Below, piece by piece: positions 1 through 11,400 of a stretch of 64,000 nt of DNA. The stretch lies in NCBI RefSeq assembly GCF_026651855.1, contig NZ_CP093280.1, positions 3,016,001 to 3,080,000 of the forward strand, in the 5' to 3' direction. A model generated the notes under the pieces. That model did not search any database, was not told where the DNA came from, and saw only the letters and a program-made list of their open reading frames with translations. Origin of the DNA: Pseudomonas silvicola (GTDB lineage: Bacteria; Pseudomonadota; Gammaproteobacteria; Pseudomonadales; Pseudomonadaceae). Positions within the stretch are counted from its first letter, which is position 1. Each line of letters begins with the position of its first letter. A program made the position numbers and the translations under genes.

Positions 1-1273
1 GTTGAACATGGTCTCGTCCCAGGACCTGACCGTGGATGACCAGCTCACCCCCAGCCAGTACCAGTTCACCCTCGACGACTCGGAAAGCGCCAACCTGTCG
101 ACGTTGGTCCCCAAGCTGATGGAGAAACTTCAGCACCGCCCGGAAATGCGCGATGTCATCGACAACCTGCAGGACCAGGGCCTGGTGGCCTACGTCGAAC
201 TGGACCGCGCGGCCGCCATGCGCTACGGCATCACCGCCTCCGATGTCGACACGGCGCTGTACAACGCCTTCGGCCAGCGCCTGATTTCCACCATCTTCAC
301 CCAGTCCAACCAGTACCGTGTGGTATTACAGGTGCCGGGCAAGTTCCAGCAGTCGCTGGCAGCTTTCGACAATATCTACCTGGCCGCGGCCACCAGCAGC
401 ACGACCGGAAGCAATAGCAGCACGACCACGACCACCACGGGTACCAGCACTGGCAGCAGTACCTCATCGAGCAGCACGTCGAGTTCGTCCAGTACCACCG
501 GCACCGCTGCCCAGATGGTGCGCCTGACCGACATCGCCAAGGTCGGCCAACGCACCGGTTCGCTGTCGCTCAGCCGCCTGGACCAGTTTCCGGCCGTGAC
601 CCTGTCCTTCAACCTGGCCGACGGCTATTCGCTGGAGCAGGCGCAGCAGGCCATCAGCCAGGTCATGACCGAGCTGGATGCCCCCAGCAGTATCACCCTG
701 CGCTATCAGGGTGCCGCCGATGCTTTCCAGACCGCGACCGGTAATACCCTGTGGCTGATCCTGGCCGCGCTGGTGACCATGTACATCGTGCTGGGCATGC
801 TTTACGAGAGCTTCATCCACCCGGTGACCATCCTCTCGACCTTGCCGTCGGCGGCCATCGGCGCCTTGCTGGCGCTGTTGCTGACCGGCACCGAGTTCAG
901 CCTGATTGCCCTGATCGGGGTGATATTGCTGATCGGCATCGTCAAGAAGAACGCCATCATGATGATCGACTTCGCCCTGGAAGGTCGCGAGCACCAGCAC
1001 CTCAACGCACGCGATGCCATTCACCGGGCGGCGCTGCTGCGGTTGCGGCCGATCCTGATGACCACCTTGGCCGCGTTGTTCGGCGCCTTGCCACTGATGC
1101 TCGCCACCGGCGCCGGCGCCGAACTGCGCCGGCCGCTGGGCTTGGTGATCGTCGGCGGCTTGCTGTTGAGCCAGGTGCTGACGCTGTTCACCACGCCGGT
1201 GATCTACCTGATGTTTGACCGCCTCAGCGAGCGCGCCAAGGCGCGGCTGAACCGAGGCAGGGCGCGCGCATGA
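1..1273 (+). CDS. muxB: RND efflux permease, MuxB/MdtB-like (5' partial)
   Basis: This is the C-terminal part of an inner-membrane RND drug/proton antiporter; the gene enters from the left edge of the window, so the first in-frame start inside the window is not the true one. The readable part contains the second periplasmic porter/docking region, then from about residue 248 the last membrane segments, including the conserved [15 protein letters not shown] stretch. About residues 131-170 are an almost pure Ser/Thr low-complexity insert between the docking segment and the next porter strand. The stop overlaps the start of the next permease by 4 bases, as in muxABC-opmB, where two different permeases assemble together. 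Family call is strong; the symbol is inferred from gene order. Confidence 0.85.
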   Translation, partial: LNMVSSQDLTVDDQLTPSQYQFTLDDSESANLSTLVPKLMEKLQHRPEMRDVIDNLQDQGLVAYVELDRAAAMRYGITASDVDTALYNAFGQRLISTIFTQSNQYRVVLQVPGKFQQSLAAFDNIYLAAATSSTTGSNSSTTTTTTGTSTGSSTSSSSTSSSSSTTGTAAQMVRLTDIAKVGQRTGSLSLSRLDQFPAVTLSFNLADGYSLEQAQQAISQVMTELDAPSSITLRYQGAADAFQTATGNTLWLILAALVTMYIVLGMLYESFIHPVTILSTLPSAAIGALLALLLTGTEFSLIALIGVILLIGIVKKNAIMMIDFALEGREHQHLNARDAIHRAALLRLRPILMTTLAALFGALPLMLATGAGAELRRPLGLVIVGGLLLSQVLTLFTTPVIYLMFDRLSERAKARLNRGRARA

Positions 1274-4200
1274 ACCTGTCGCGGCTGTTTATCCGCAAGC
1301 CGGTCGCTACCTTGCTGCTGAGCTTGAGCATCACCCTGGCCGGCATCCTGGGTTACAAGCTGCTGCCGGTGGCGCCGCTGCCCCAGGTGGACTACCCCAC
1401 CATCATGGTCAGCGCCTCGCTGGCCGGTGCCAGCCCCGAGACCATGGCTGCCACCGTGGCCACGCCCTTGGAGCGCAGCCTGGGGCAGATCGCCGGCATC
1501 ACCGAAATGACGTCCACCAGCAGCCAGGGCTCGACCACGCTGATTCTGCAGTTCGACCTGGACCGCGACATCAACGGCGCCGCCCGCGACGTGCAGGCGG
1601 CCATCAACGCCTCGCGCAGCCTGCTGCCCAGTTCCATGCCGTCGCTGCCCACCTACCGCAAGGCCAACCCCTCGGAAGCGCCGGTGCTGATGCTGGCGTT
1701 GACCTCGTCCACCCGCAGCCCGGGCGAGCTCTACGACCTGGCCTACAGCAAGCTTCAACAGAAAATCGCCCAGGTGAACGGCGTGGGCGAGGTCTCGGTG
1801 CGCGGCGGTGCGCTGCCGGCAGTGCGCATCGATATACAGCCCAACCTGCTGGTGCACGCCGGCATCTCCCTGGAGACCGTGCGTGAAGCCGTGAGCAACG
1901 CCACCAAGGCCAAGCCCAAGGGCATCCTGCAAGGCAATGGCCAAAGCTGGGTAATCGACGGCAACGACCAGATCGACAAGGCCAGCGATTACCAGCAACT
2001 GGTGATCACCTACCAGAACGGTACCGCGGTACGCTTGAGTGACGTGGCCAACGTCTACGATTCGGTGGAAGACACCTTCGTCGGCGGTTACTACAACGGC
2101 CAGCCCTCGGTGACCCTGGGGGTTACCCGCCAGGCGGGCGCCAACATGCTGCAGACCATCGACAGCATCAAGGCCTTGCTACCCGAGTTGCAGCGCGAGG
2201 TTCCCGGTGACGTGCAACTGATTCCCGTGATCGACCGTGGCCCCACGGTGCGCTCGTCGCTGCATGACACCGAGGAAACCCTGCTGATCGCCACCTTGCT
2301 GGTGATCGCCGTGGTCTTCGTGTTCCTGCGCAACCTGCGCGCCACGCTGATTCCGGCAGTGGTGTTGCCGGTGTCGCTGATCGGCACCTGCGCCGTCATG
2401 TACCTGCTGGGCTACAGCCTGGACAACCTGTCGTTGATGGCACTGATCATCTGCACCGGGTTCGTGGTGGACGACGCCATCGTGGTGCTGGAGAACATCG
2501 CGCGGTACCAGGAGCAGGGCATGCGCCCGCTGCGGGCGGCGTTGATGGGCACGCGCGAGGTGGGTTTCACGGTGCTGTCCATGACCTTGTCGCTGATCGC
2601 CGTGTTCATTCCCATCCTGTTGATGGGCGATATCGTCGGGCGGCTGTTCCGCGAGTTCGCCGTCACCCTCAGCGTCGCGCTGGCCCTGTCGATGGTAGTG
2701 TCCCTGAGCCTGACGCCGGTGCTGTGCGTGCTGCTGTTGCGTCAACCGGCGCATGACGCCAGGGAACCACGCCTTTACCAGTGGATCGAGGCCGGCCTGG
2801 CACGCTTGCAGGCTGCGTACCTGACGGCACTGGCCTGGGTCATGCGCCACCGCCTGCTGACCCTGTTCAGCCTGCTGCTGACCGTGGCGTTCAACGTCTA
2901 CCTGTACGCCACGGTGCAGAAGGGCTTCTTCCCGGCCCAGGACACCGGGGTGCTGATGGGCGCGGTGCGCGCCGACCAGAACATTTCGTTCCAGGCCCTC
3001 AAGCCGCACCTGATGCAGATCGCCCACGACCTGGCCGCCGACCCCGACGTGGAAGCGGTGATGTCGTCCACCGGCAGCGGCCGTGCCGGTTCGCGCAACA
3101 CCGGTGACTTCTTCATTCGCCTCAAGGACTACAAGCAGCGCACCAGCAGTGCCGCGGTGATCGCCAACCGCCTGACCAAGCAGAACAACCAGGTGGCCGG
3201 CATTCAGGTGTTCCTGATGCCTGCCGAGGACATCCGCGTGGGAGGGCGCAGCGCCAACGCCACGTACCAGTTCAGCCTGCAGGCTGATGACCTGGACCTG
3301 CTGCGCGTGTGGGAGCCCAAGGTCGAGGCCGCTTTGCGCGCCTTGCCGGAGCTGACCGGCATCGACTCCGACTCCCAGACCGGTGGCCAGGAACTCAAGC
3401 TGCACATCGACCGCGCTGCCGCCAGCCGCCTGGGCGTGAGCGTGAGCGACATCGACAACCTGCTGAATAACGCCTACAGCCAGCGCCAGGTGGCGACCCT
3501 CTACAAGACCCTCAACCAGTACCACGTGGTGATGGGCCTGGACCCGGTGTACACCAGCGACTCGACCATGCTGGACCGCATGTACGTGATCAACAGTGAC
3601 AACCAGCAAGTGCCGCTGACTGCATTCGCTACCTTCAGCCCCGACAACGCACCGCTGGCGGTGGCGCACCAGGGCCAGTCAGCCACCAGCACCATTGCGT
3701 TCAACCTGCAGGACGGCGTGTCGCTGGAGCGGGCCACGGCGGCCATCAATGCTGCCGTCGACAAGGTGGGGCTGCCGCGTGATATCCAGTCCGGTTTCGC
3801 CGGTACCGCCCAGGCCTATGCGGCGCTGGCGGCGAGCATGCCCTGGCTGATCGCCGCGGCTTTGCTGGCGGTGTATATCGTGCTGGGGGTGCTGTATGAA
3901 AGCTACATCCACCCGCTGACCATTCTGTCGACCTTGCCGTCCGCCGGCGTGGGTGCGCTCTTGCTGCTCAAGGCGGTGAACATGCAACTGACGGTGATCG
4001 CCCTGATCGGCATTCTGCTGTTGATCGGCATCGTCAAGAAGAACGCGATCATGATGATCGACTTCGCCCTGGTGGCCGAGCGTGACCGCAAGCTTGCGCC
4101 CGAACAGGCCATCATCGAGGCCTGCCGCATGCGCTTCCGGCCGATCATGATGACCACCCTGGCGGCCTTCTTCGGGGCCTTGCCGCTGGCCCTGGGCAGT

Positions 4201-4383
4201 GGCGGTGACGCTGACTTGCGCAAGCCGCTGGGCGTGGCCATCGCCGGTGGCCTGGCCCTGAGCCAACTGCTGACACTGTTCACCACGCCGGTGGTGTACC
4301 TCTATCTCGACCGCCTGAGCCGTGCTACCCGGCACCTCTGGCACACGCGTATCCGCCGCACCCACGTGCGCGCGGCCGACTGA
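1270..4383 (+). CDS. muxC: RND efflux permease, MuxC/MdtC-like
   Basis: This is a full-length (1037 aa) inner-membrane RND permease, the second permease of a MuxBC/MdtBC-type pair. It begins with the typical N-terminal membrane helix ([18 protein letters not shown]), has the proton-relay Asp pair in TM4 ([19 protein letters not shown], about residues 398-416) and the conserved [12 protein letters not shown] near residue 925. It overlaps muxB by 4 bases (ATGA) and is followed after 13 bases by the outer-membrane factor, so the three are co-transcribed. It lacks the Ser/Thr insert of its partner. Substrates cannot be read from sequence; MuxABC-OpmB of P. aeruginosa handles novobiocin, aztreonam and macrolides. 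Confidence 0.93.
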   Translation: MNLSRLFIRKPVATLLLSLSITLAGILGYKLLPVAPLPQVDYPTIMVSASLAGASPETMAATVATPLERSLGQIAGITEMTSTSSQGSTTLILQFDLDRDINGAARDVQAAINASRSLLPSSMPSLPTYRKANPSEAPVLMLALTSSTRSPGELYDLAYSKLQQKIAQVNGVGEVSVRGGALPAVRIDIQPNLLVHAGISLETVREAVSNATKAKPKGILQGNGQSWVIDGNDQIDKASDYQQLVITYQNGTAVRLSDVANVYDSVEDTFVGGYYNGQPSVTLGVTRQAGANMLQTIDSIKALLPELQREVPGDVQLIPVIDRGPTVRSSLHDTEETLLIATLLVIAVVFVFLRNLRATLIPAVVLPVSLIGTCAVMYLLGYSLDNLSLMALIICTGFVVDDAIVVLENIARYQEQGMRPLRAALMGTREVGFTVLSMTLSLIAVFIPILLMGDIVGRLFREFAVTLSVALALSMVVSLSLTPVLCVLLLRQPAHDAREPRLYQWIEAGLARLQAAYLTALAWVMRHRLLTLFSLLLTVAFNVYLYATVQKGFFPAQDTGVLMGAVRADQNISFQALKPHLMQIAHDLAADPDVEAVMSSTGSGRAGSRNTGDFFIRLKDYKQRTSSAAVIANRLTKQNNQVAGIQVFLMPAEDIRVGGRSANATYQFSLQADDLDLLRVWEPKVEAALRALPELTGIDSDSQTGGQELKLHIDRAAASRLGVSVSDIDNLLNNAYSQRQVATLYKTLNQYHVVMGLDPVYTSDSTMLDRMYVINSDNQQVPLTAFATFSPDNAPLAVAHQGQSATSTIAFNLQDGVSLERATAAINAAVDKVGLPRDIQSGFAGTAQAYAALAASMPWLIAAALLAVYIVLGVLYESYIHPLTILSTLPSAGVGALLLLKAVNMQLTVIALIGILLLIGIVKKNAIMMIDFALVAERDRKLAPEQAIIEACRMRFRPIMMTTLAAFFGALPLALGSGGDADLRKPLGVAIAGGLALSQLLTLFTTPVVYLYLDRLSRATRHLWHTRIRRTHVRAAD

Positions 4384-4396
4384 CAAGGGTTAACCC

Positions 4397-5824
4397 ATGA
4401 ATGCTCTACTGCCTTCCCGCCTCTGTGTTGCCGTGCTGCTGGCCAGCAGCCTGCTGGGCGGTTGCATGGTCGGCCCGGACTACCACAAGCCCGCCGCGCC
4501 GGTTTCCGCTACCTTCAAGGAAGCCCAGGGCTGGAAAGCCGCCAGCCCCCAGGATGAACTGCCCAAGGGGCCATGGTGGGAGCTGTACCAAGACCCGCAA
4601 CTCAATGCGTTGACCGCGCAGGTGCAACTCAACAACCAGAACGTCGCGGTGTATGCCGCCCAGTACCGCCAGGCCCTGGCGCTGGTGCGCGAATCCCGTG
4701 CCGACCTGTTCCCGACGCTTAGCGGCACGGCGTCCAGTACCCGCAGTGAAACGGGCACCGGGTCGTCGTCCGGCAGCACGTCATCCAGCGGCGGTGTCAG
4801 CAAGGAACATTCGGCCAGCCTCAGCCTGAGCTGGGAAGCCGACATCTGGGGCAAGTTGCGCCGCACCGTGGAAGAAGACCGCGCCAGCGCCCAGGCCAGC
4901 GCCGCCGACCTGGCCAACGCGACCCTCAGCGCCCAGTCGTCGCTGGCCCAGGACTATTTCCAGTTGCGCATCCTTGACCAGCGCATCGCCCTGTACCGCG
5001 AGACCATCACCGGCTACGAGCGCTACCTGCAGATCATCCAGAACAAGTACGACGAGCAGATCTCCTCGCGCGCCGACCTGGCCACGGGCAAGACCCAACT
5101 GCAGAGCGCCCAGGCGTCCATGCTGGACCTGCAATGGCAGCGCGCCCAGTACGAGCACGCCATTGCCTTGCTGATCGGCAAGGCCCCGGCGGACTTCGCC
5201 CTGGCGGCCGACCCAGGCTGGCAATACCACGTGCCAAGCATTCCACTGGGCGTGCCCAGCCGCCTGCTGGAGCGTCGGCCGGACATCGCCGCCGCAGAGC
5301 GCGACATGGCGGCGGCCAACGCCGCCGTCGGCGTGGCCACCGCGGCTTATTACCCGGACCTGACGTTGAGTGCCAGTGGTGGATACCAGAGCTCGACCCT
5401 CAGCAACCTGTTCTCGGTGCCCAACCGCTTCTGGTCCATTGGTCCGAGCCTGACGGGTACTCTCCTGGACTTTGGCGCGACCAAGGCGGCCGTCGAACAG
5501 GCACGGCATGCGTACGACGCCAAGGTCGCCACCTACCGCCAGACCGTGTTGACCGGGTTGGGTGAAGTAGAGGATTACCTGGTGGAACTGCGCACCTTGG
5601 AGCCGGAGCTGGAGGCTCGCCGCAACTCGGCCCAATCGGCCGAAGAGTCGGCCTCGGTCAGTCGTGACCAGTACGAAGCGGGCGTGATCGACTACCTGGA
5701 CGTCGCCACTACCCAGGCTACCAGCCTCAGTGAGCGTCAGACCTTGCTCAGCCTCGTTGCCACGCAGCTGGTCACCAGCGTGCAGCTGCAGGCCGCGTTG
5801 GGTGGGTCCTGGACGGGTGAGTGA
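4397..5824 (+). CDS. opmB: Outer-membrane efflux factor, OpmB-like lipoprotein
   Basis: This is a 475-aa NodT/OprM-family outer-membrane channel, third gene of the MuxBC operon. A signal peptide ends in the lipobox LLGGC with Cys about residue 23. Two OEP repeats follow, with the usual family motifs GVPSRLLERRPDIAAAE and the closing YEAGVIDYLDVATTQ. About residues 113-135 form a Ser/Gly/Thr-rich stretch where the first beta-barrel loop lies, echoing the Ser/Thr insert of the MuxB partner. It ends at a GC-rich hairpin that separates it from the convergent second efflux operon. Role: exit duct for the tripartite pump. Confidence 0.9.
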   Translation: MNALLPSRLCVAVLLASSLLGGCMVGPDYHKPAAPVSATFKEAQGWKAASPQDELPKGPWWELYQDPQLNALTAQVQLNNQNVAVYAAQYRQALALVRESRADLFPTLSGTASSTRSETGTGSSSGSTSSSGGVSKEHSASLSLSWEADIWGKLRRTVEEDRASAQASAADLANATLSAQSSLAQDYFQLRILDQRIALYRETITGYERYLQIIQNKYDEQISSRADLATGKTQLQSAQASMLDLQWQRAQYEHAIALLIGKAPADFALAADPGWQYHVPSIPLGVPSRLLERRPDIAAAERDMAAANAAVGVATAAYYPDLTLSASGGYQSSTLSNLFSVPNRFWSIGPSLTGTLLDFGATKAAVEQARHAYDAKVATYRQTVLTGLGEVEDYLVELRTLEPELEARRNSAQSAEESASVSRDQYEAGVIDYLDVATTQATSLSERQTLLSLVATQLVTSVQLQAALGGSWTGE

Positions 5825-5860
5825 CCGCCTATGTGAAGCATCGCGGTCTGCCTGACGCAT

Positions 5861-5887
5861 GGCGGCGCCCTGGGCCAGGGCGCCGCC
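5861..5887. terminator. GC-rich hairpin between convergent efflux operons
   Basis: An 11-bp perfect inverted repeat (GGCGGCGCCCT / AGGGCGCCGCC) with a 5-base loop lies between the ends of two convergent operons. There is no strong T tract on either side, so it may be a weak or bidirectional transcription stop or an mRNA 3' end stabiliser. Confidence 0.5.
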
Positions 5888-5893
5888 GCGGCT

Positions 5894-7297
5894 TTATTGC
5901 CCGGCCTGCCAACCGCCTCCCAATGCCACCATCAACCCGACACTGGCTTGCAACCGGCGCGTCTGCACGTCCTGCAAGCGCCGCTGGGCATCCAGCGCAG
6001 CGGTTTGCGCGGTGACTACGTCGAGGTAGTTCACCGCTCCCGCTTCGTAGCTGTTCATGGCCAGGGTCTGCGACTGGGTCGCGGCATCCACTGCCGCTTG
6101 CTGGTCCGCCGCCTCCTGTTTCAGGTCGCGCAGTAGCGAGAGGTTGTCTTCCACTTCGCGCAACGCTTTCAGCACGCTGCCACGGTAGTGGGCGCTGGCT
6201 TCGGCGAATTCGGCCTTGGCCTGTTTCTCGGCACCGGTCAGGCGCCCGCCGGTGAAGATCGGCAGGTTGACCACCGGGCCGATGGCCCAGAAGCGGTTGG
6301 TGGCGCTCAGCACATTGCCCACGCCCATGTCCTGGCCACCGAAGTAGCCACTCAGGCTGAAGTCCGGGTAGAACGCCGCCTTGGCCACGCCGATGTTGGC
6401 GTTGGCGGCAAACACCCGGCGTTCGGCGGCGGCGATGTCAGGGCGACGTTGCAGCAGGGTGCTCGGCAGTTGCGCCGGCACCTCGGGCAGTGCCGGGAAC
6501 GTGCCGATGGCCGCGAGTCTGAAGGTGGTCGCCGGCTCGCCCACCAGCTCGCCAATGGCGTGCTCGGTGAGGTTGCGCTGGTTGATCACGTCATCCAGTT
6601 GCGCCTGTGCCTGGGCCAGCTCGCTCTGGGCACGGGTCATGTCCAGTTCGCTGGCGATCTTGCCTTCGTAGCGGTCACGCGTCAGGGTCAGGGCCTGGGT
6701 GTAGTCATCCAGCGAGGCCTTGAGGATGGCCTGTTGCGCGTCCAGCCCGGCCAGTTGCAGGTACAGGTTGCTCAGCTGGCGCTGCAGGCTTTGGCGGGCC
6801 ACTTCCAGGTCGTCGGCGGACGCCTGGGCCTGGGCGTCGCCAGCGGCCACGCGGTTGCGTACCTTACCCCAGAAATCCAGGTCCCAACCCAGGGTGAACG
6901 CCGCGGTGTTGGTGTTGTACACGTTAGGCTGATCGCTGCCGCGCAGCGGTTTGTTTTCCGACTGGCGCTGGCGCACGGACGAGCCGGTGGCACCGATTTG
7001 CGGGAACAGGCCGCCGTGCAACTGGCTGGCGTAGGCCTGGGCGGCATCGAAATGCGCCAACGCCGCGGCCAGGTCAGGGTTGGCCTTGACCAGCTTGCCC
7101 TGCAGGTCGTTGAGTCGCGGGTCCTGATACAGCGACCACCAGTGTTGCGGGACGTTGTCGGCAGGCTTCGCGGCCTGCCACGGGCCGCTGTAATGCAGCG
7201 GTATCGGGGCGTCGGGAACCGTGTAGGTCGGCGCCAGCGAGCAGCCCTGGAGCACCAGGGCCATCGCCGCTACCAGGCGGTCAAGCTTTAGGCGCAT
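5894..7297 (-). CDS. Outer-membrane efflux factor of a second RND system
   Basis: This is a 467-aa NodT-family outer-membrane factor. The signal peptide ends at LVLQGC with Cys about residue 19, so it is probably lipid-anchored. The family motif QRRPDIAAAERRVFAANA and the C-terminal YEAGAVNYLDVVTAQ are visible. It is the last gene of a minus-strand operon: its start overlaps the end of the adaptor gene by 17 bases. It is clearly diverged from the OpmB-like protein next door and lacks that protein's Ser-rich loop. Confidence 0.9.
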   Translation of the reverse strand: MRLKLDRLVAAMALVLQGCSLAPTYTVPDAPIPLHYSGPWQAAKPADNVPQHWWSLYQDPRLNDLQGKLVKANPDLAAALAHFDAAQAYASQLHGGLFPQIGATGSSVRQRQSENKPLRGSDQPNVYNTNTAAFTLGWDLDFWGKVRNRVAAGDAQAQASADDLEVARQSLQRQLSNLYLQLAGLDAQQAILKASLDDYTQALTLTRDRYEGKIASELDMTRAQSELAQAQAQLDDVINQRNLTEHAIGELVGEPATTFRLAAIGTFPALPEVPAQLPSTLLQRRPDIAAAERRVFAANANIGVAKAAFYPDFSLSGYFGGQDMGVGNVLSATNRFWAIGPVVNLPIFTGGRLTGAEKQAKAEFAEASAHYRGSVLKALREVEDNLSLLRDLKQEAADQQAAVDAATQSQTLAMNSYEAGAVNYLDVVTAQTAALDAQRRLQDVQTRRLQASVGLMVALGGGWQAGQ

Positions 7298-8465
7298 GGG
7301 TATCTCCTGCGTCGGCCAGTTTCACCGGGTCGTTCTCGCGCAGCGAGTCCGGCGGGTTGTCGATCACCTGGTCGGTCGGGGCCAGGCCCTGGTCGATGAA
7401 CAGGGTGGCGCCCAGGTCCATACCGATGTGCACGTTGCGCAGGTGCACGTGCTTCTGCGCGTCCACCACCGCCACCTGGGTGCCTTGGGCGCGGAAGATC
7501 AGGGCGCTGCCGGGAATGCTGACGCCCTGGCTGCCCGCCGGCACGTTGAGGGTGACTTCGGTGTAGTCACCGGCCAGCAATACGCCCTTGGGGTTGTCGG
7601 CGACGAACTGCGCCAGCAAGGTGCCGGACTTCATGTCGACGGCATTGGAGTTGCCCACCAGTTGCGCATCGAATTGCTCGCCCGGGTGCTCCGGCACGGT
7701 CAGGGTGACGTGCATGCCAGGGCGTACAGCGGCGGCGTAGTTCTGTGGAACCGGCACGTACAACCGCAAGCGGTGGGTATCAGCCACTTCGAACAGGTCC
7801 GGGCCGGCGTCGGCGTCGGCCTTGATCAACTGGCCGACGTCGGTATTACGCGCCGTGACGGTGCCATCGAACGGCGCGCGCAGGGTCTTGTAATTGGACA
7901 GGTCGGTGAGCCGCGCGTAGTCGGCGCGCGCCGCTTCGACGTTGGCCTTGGCGGCCGCGGCGTTGGCCAGTTTCTCGTCCACTTCTTGCTGCGAGACCGA
8001 GTGGGTGCTCAACAGGTGCTGCCAGCGCGCGGCGCTGGTTTGCGCCAGTTTCTCGTCCGCCTGTTGTTGCAGCAGGTGCGCATGGGCCTGGGCCAGTTGC
8101 TGGTCCAGGTCTGGGCTATCGATTTCAGCCAGTACCTGGCCGGCCTTCACTGGCGTGCCGATGTCGGCTTTCCAGTCTTTCAGGTAGCCGCTGACCCGCG
8201 CATGGATCATGGCCTGGCTCCAGGCCTCCAGGTGGGCCGGCAGTACCAGGGTATCGCCGGTGGTGTTGTGGGTCGGCTGGAACACGCTGACGATCGGCAC
8301 TGACTGGCTTTCGGTCCAGGTGGCCACCGCGTCGTCATGACGGGTGCGCGCGGCCAGGCCGTTGGCCACCAGTACCGCGGCCAGCGTCAGCCCGCCCACG
8401 CCCAACAACATCAGGCGCTTGCGCGACGGCTTCTTTTGCGTGGTCGGAAGGGTTTCAGACGACAT
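7281..8465 (-). CDS. Periplasmic adaptor (membrane fusion protein) of RND efflux
   Basis: This is an HlyD/AcrA-family adaptor (394 aa) linking the downstream outer-membrane factor to the upstream permease. An N-terminal hydrophobic anchor lies at about residues 17-38. The lipoyl half-motifs follow (ARVSGYLKDWKADIGTPVKAGQ), then an alpha-hairpin of about 70 residues, then the second lipoyl half and beta-barrel (APFDGTVTARNTDVGQ). I chose the ATG at 8465 rather than the longer frame from 8513 because it follows the permease stop with an 11-base overlap and opens with MSSETLPTTQKK. Confidence 0.9.
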   Translation of the reverse strand: MSSETLPTTQKKPSRKRLMLLGVGGLTLAAVLVANGLAARTRHDDAVATWTESQSVPIVSVFQPTHNTTGDTLVLPAHLEAWSQAMIHARVSGYLKDWKADIGTPVKAGQVLAEIDSPDLDQQLAQAHAHLLQQQADEKLAQTSAARWQHLLSTHSVSQQEVDEKLANAAAAKANVEAARADYARLTDLSNYKTLRAPFDGTVTARNTDVGQLIKADADAGPDLFEVADTHRLRLYVPVPQNYAAAVRPGMHVTLTVPEHPGEQFDAQLVGNSNAVDMKSGTLLAQFVADNPKGVLLAGDYTEVTLNVPAGSQGVSIPGSALIFRAQGTQVAVVDAQKHVHLRNVHIGMDLGATLFIDQGLAPTDQVIDNPPDSLRENDPVKLADAGDTHAPKA

Positions 8466-11400
8466 GGGATGTTTCTCCAACGGATGCAGTGGCGGTGCGG
8501 CGTCCATGCACAAGGCTGAACACCACCGGAACGAAGAGCAGGGTGGCCGTGGTGGCCAGAATCAGGCCGCCGATCACGGCGCGGCCCAGCGGTGCGTTCT
8601 GCTCCTGGGAGATGGCCAGCGGCAGCATGCCGATGATCATCGCCAGGGCGGTCATGCACACCGGGCGGAAACGGGTGTAGCCGGCTTCCATGGCGGCGCG
8701 CAGGGCATCGCCGTGCTCGGCCAGGCGCTCCCGGCAGAAGCTGACCACCAGGATGGAGTTGGCCGTGGCCACACCCATGCACAGAATGGCCCCCGTCAGC
8801 GCCGGCACCGACAGCGAGGTGCCGGACAGGAACAGCATCCACACGATGCCGGCCAGGGCGGCGGGCAGGGCTGTGATGATCACGAACGGGTCGAGCCAGG
8901 ACTGGAAGTTCACCACGATCAGCAGGTAGATCAGCACCACCGCGCCGAGCAGGCCCAGTGACAGGCCGCTGAAGGCTTCATGCAGGGCGTCGATCTGGCC
9001 ATGCAGGGTGATGGTGGCGCCTTTCGGCCGGTGCGGTGCGGCCAGGTCGATGGCTTTCTGGATGTCGCTGGCCACCCCGCCCAGGTCGCGGCCTTGCACG
9101 TTGGCGTAGATGTCCAGGGTCGGCTGGATGTTGTAGTGGGTGACCACCGCGGCGGTGTCGACGCGGTGGATGGTGGCCAGGCCGCCGAGAATCTGCGATT
9201 GGCCATTGGCGCCGGTCACCGGCAGGGCTTCGAGCTCTGGCATGCTGCTGAGGCGGTACTGCGGCGTGGCGGCAACGATGGAGTAGCTGATGCCGTTTTT
9301 CGGGTTCAGCCAGTACAGCGGCGACACCTGGGAGCTGCCGGCCAGCGAGGCGACCATGGAGTTGGTGACGTCACGCTCGGTGATACCCAGGCCGTTGGCG
9401 CGTTCGCGGTTCACGTCCACTTGCAGGGTCGGGTAGCCGTTGGACTGCTGGATACGCAGGTCGGCGATACCGCGGATGTGTTTCAGGGCGCGCTGCAGTT
9501 CCAGGGCGTAGGCGTGGTTGGCGTCGTTGTCGGGGCCGGAGATTTTCACGTCCAGCGGCGCCGGGGCACCGAAGTTGAGGATCTCGCTACTGATGTCCGC
9601 TGGCAGGAACGAGAAGGTGCTGCCCGGGAAACTGTGGGGCAGGACTTCACGCAGTTGCTTGACGTAATCGGCGGTCGGCTTGTGGCCTTCCTTCAGGCTG
9701 ACGGAAATGTCGCCATCCTGGGGGCCGGTGGTGCCGCTGGCGCTGTAGGCCATGTCGATACCACTGAGCGGGATACCGATGTTGTCGATCACGGTGTCCA
9801 GTTCACTGGCCGGAATCACTTCACGAATGCGCGCTTCGATGCGGTCGAAGGCGGCGGCGCTTTCTTCGATGCGGGTGCCCACCGGCAGGCTGACGTGCAG
9901 CGAAATGGCGCCGGCGTCGGTGGCGGGGAAGAAGTCCTCGCCCAGGGTTGGCAGCAGTGCGAAGGACGCCAGCACGCAGATCATGAAGCCGACCAGGAAG
10001 CGCTTGCGGTTTTCCAGGGCCAGGGCCAGCACGCCGTGATAGCTGTCGCGGATGTTGCCGAAGCGCTTCTCGAAGCCCACCTGGAAGCTCAGCAGGCCGC
10101 GCACGAACGCGCCGTGCTGCTTTTTGTGCTGGTCGCCTTCGTGGTGGTTGATGAATGGCTCGTCGGGATGGCGCCCTTCACCGTCTTCCACTACATGGGG
10201 CTTGAGCAGGAACATGGCCAGGGTCGGTACCAGGGTACGCGACAGAATGAACGAGGAGGCCATGGCAAAGATCACCGCCAGGGCCATGGGCCGGAACAGG
10301 TAGCCGGCGATGCCTTGCAGCATGAACATCGGCACGAACACGATGCAGATACACAGCAGGGACACGAAGGCCGGGCCGACGATTTGCGCCGCACCGTCGA
10401 GGATCGCCTGCTTCACCTGCTTGCCTTGCTCAAGGTGCCAGTTGATGTTTTCGATGGTGACAGTGGCATCGTCCACGAGGATACCGACGGCCAGCGCCAG
10501 CCCCCCGAGTGTCATGACGTTGAGGGTCTGGCCGCTCACGGCCAGCAGGGCGATGGCCGACAGCACCGCCAGGGGAATGGAGGCGGCAATGATGATGGTC
10601 GAGCGCCAGCTGCCCAGGAACAGCAGGATCATGGCACTGGTCAGCAGCGCGGCGATGATGCCTTCACGGGCTACGCTGCCGACCGACTCTTTCACGAACA
10701 CCGAGGCGTCGCCCAGCATCGAGGTTTTCAGCGACGGCGGCAGTGTCTCGTTGATCAGCGGGAACATGTTGCGAATGTCCTGGATGATCGACAGCGTCGA
10801 GATGTTGCCGTTCTTCAGGGCCGGCATCAGCACGGCGCGGCGGCCGTCTACCCGCACGATGTTGGTCTGCGGTGGCGAGCCGTCACGGACGTGGGCCACC
10901 TGGCCGACGGTGATGACCGCGCCGTCCACCGTCTTGATCGGCAGGTCGTTGAGCTGTTCGATGGCATCCGGGCTGTTGTTCAGCAGCACCGTGTACTCAT
11001 CGCTGCCCAGCTTGGCGGTACCCACCGGCACAATCTGGTTCTGCGCGGCCAGGGCATTGCTCACGTCCTGGGCGGACAGGCCCTTGGCGGCCAGTGCCTG
11101 AGGGTCCAGGTCGAGGGTGATCTGGCGTTGCTTGCCGCCCATGGGCGTCGGCATGGCCAGGCCCGGCACGGCAGAGAGCGGCAGGCGGATGGAGTTCTGC
11201 ACCAGGTCGCGAATATGCGCTTCCGACAGGGTAGGGCTGGAGAACGCCATCTGCAGGATCGGCACCGTCGAGGCGCTGTAGTTGAGGATCAGCGGTGGGG
11301 TGATGCCCGGTGGCATCTGCTTGAGCACGGTCTGGGAAACGGCCGTGACCTGGGCGTTGGCGGTACGAATGTCCACCCCGGGCTGGAAGAAGATCTTGAC

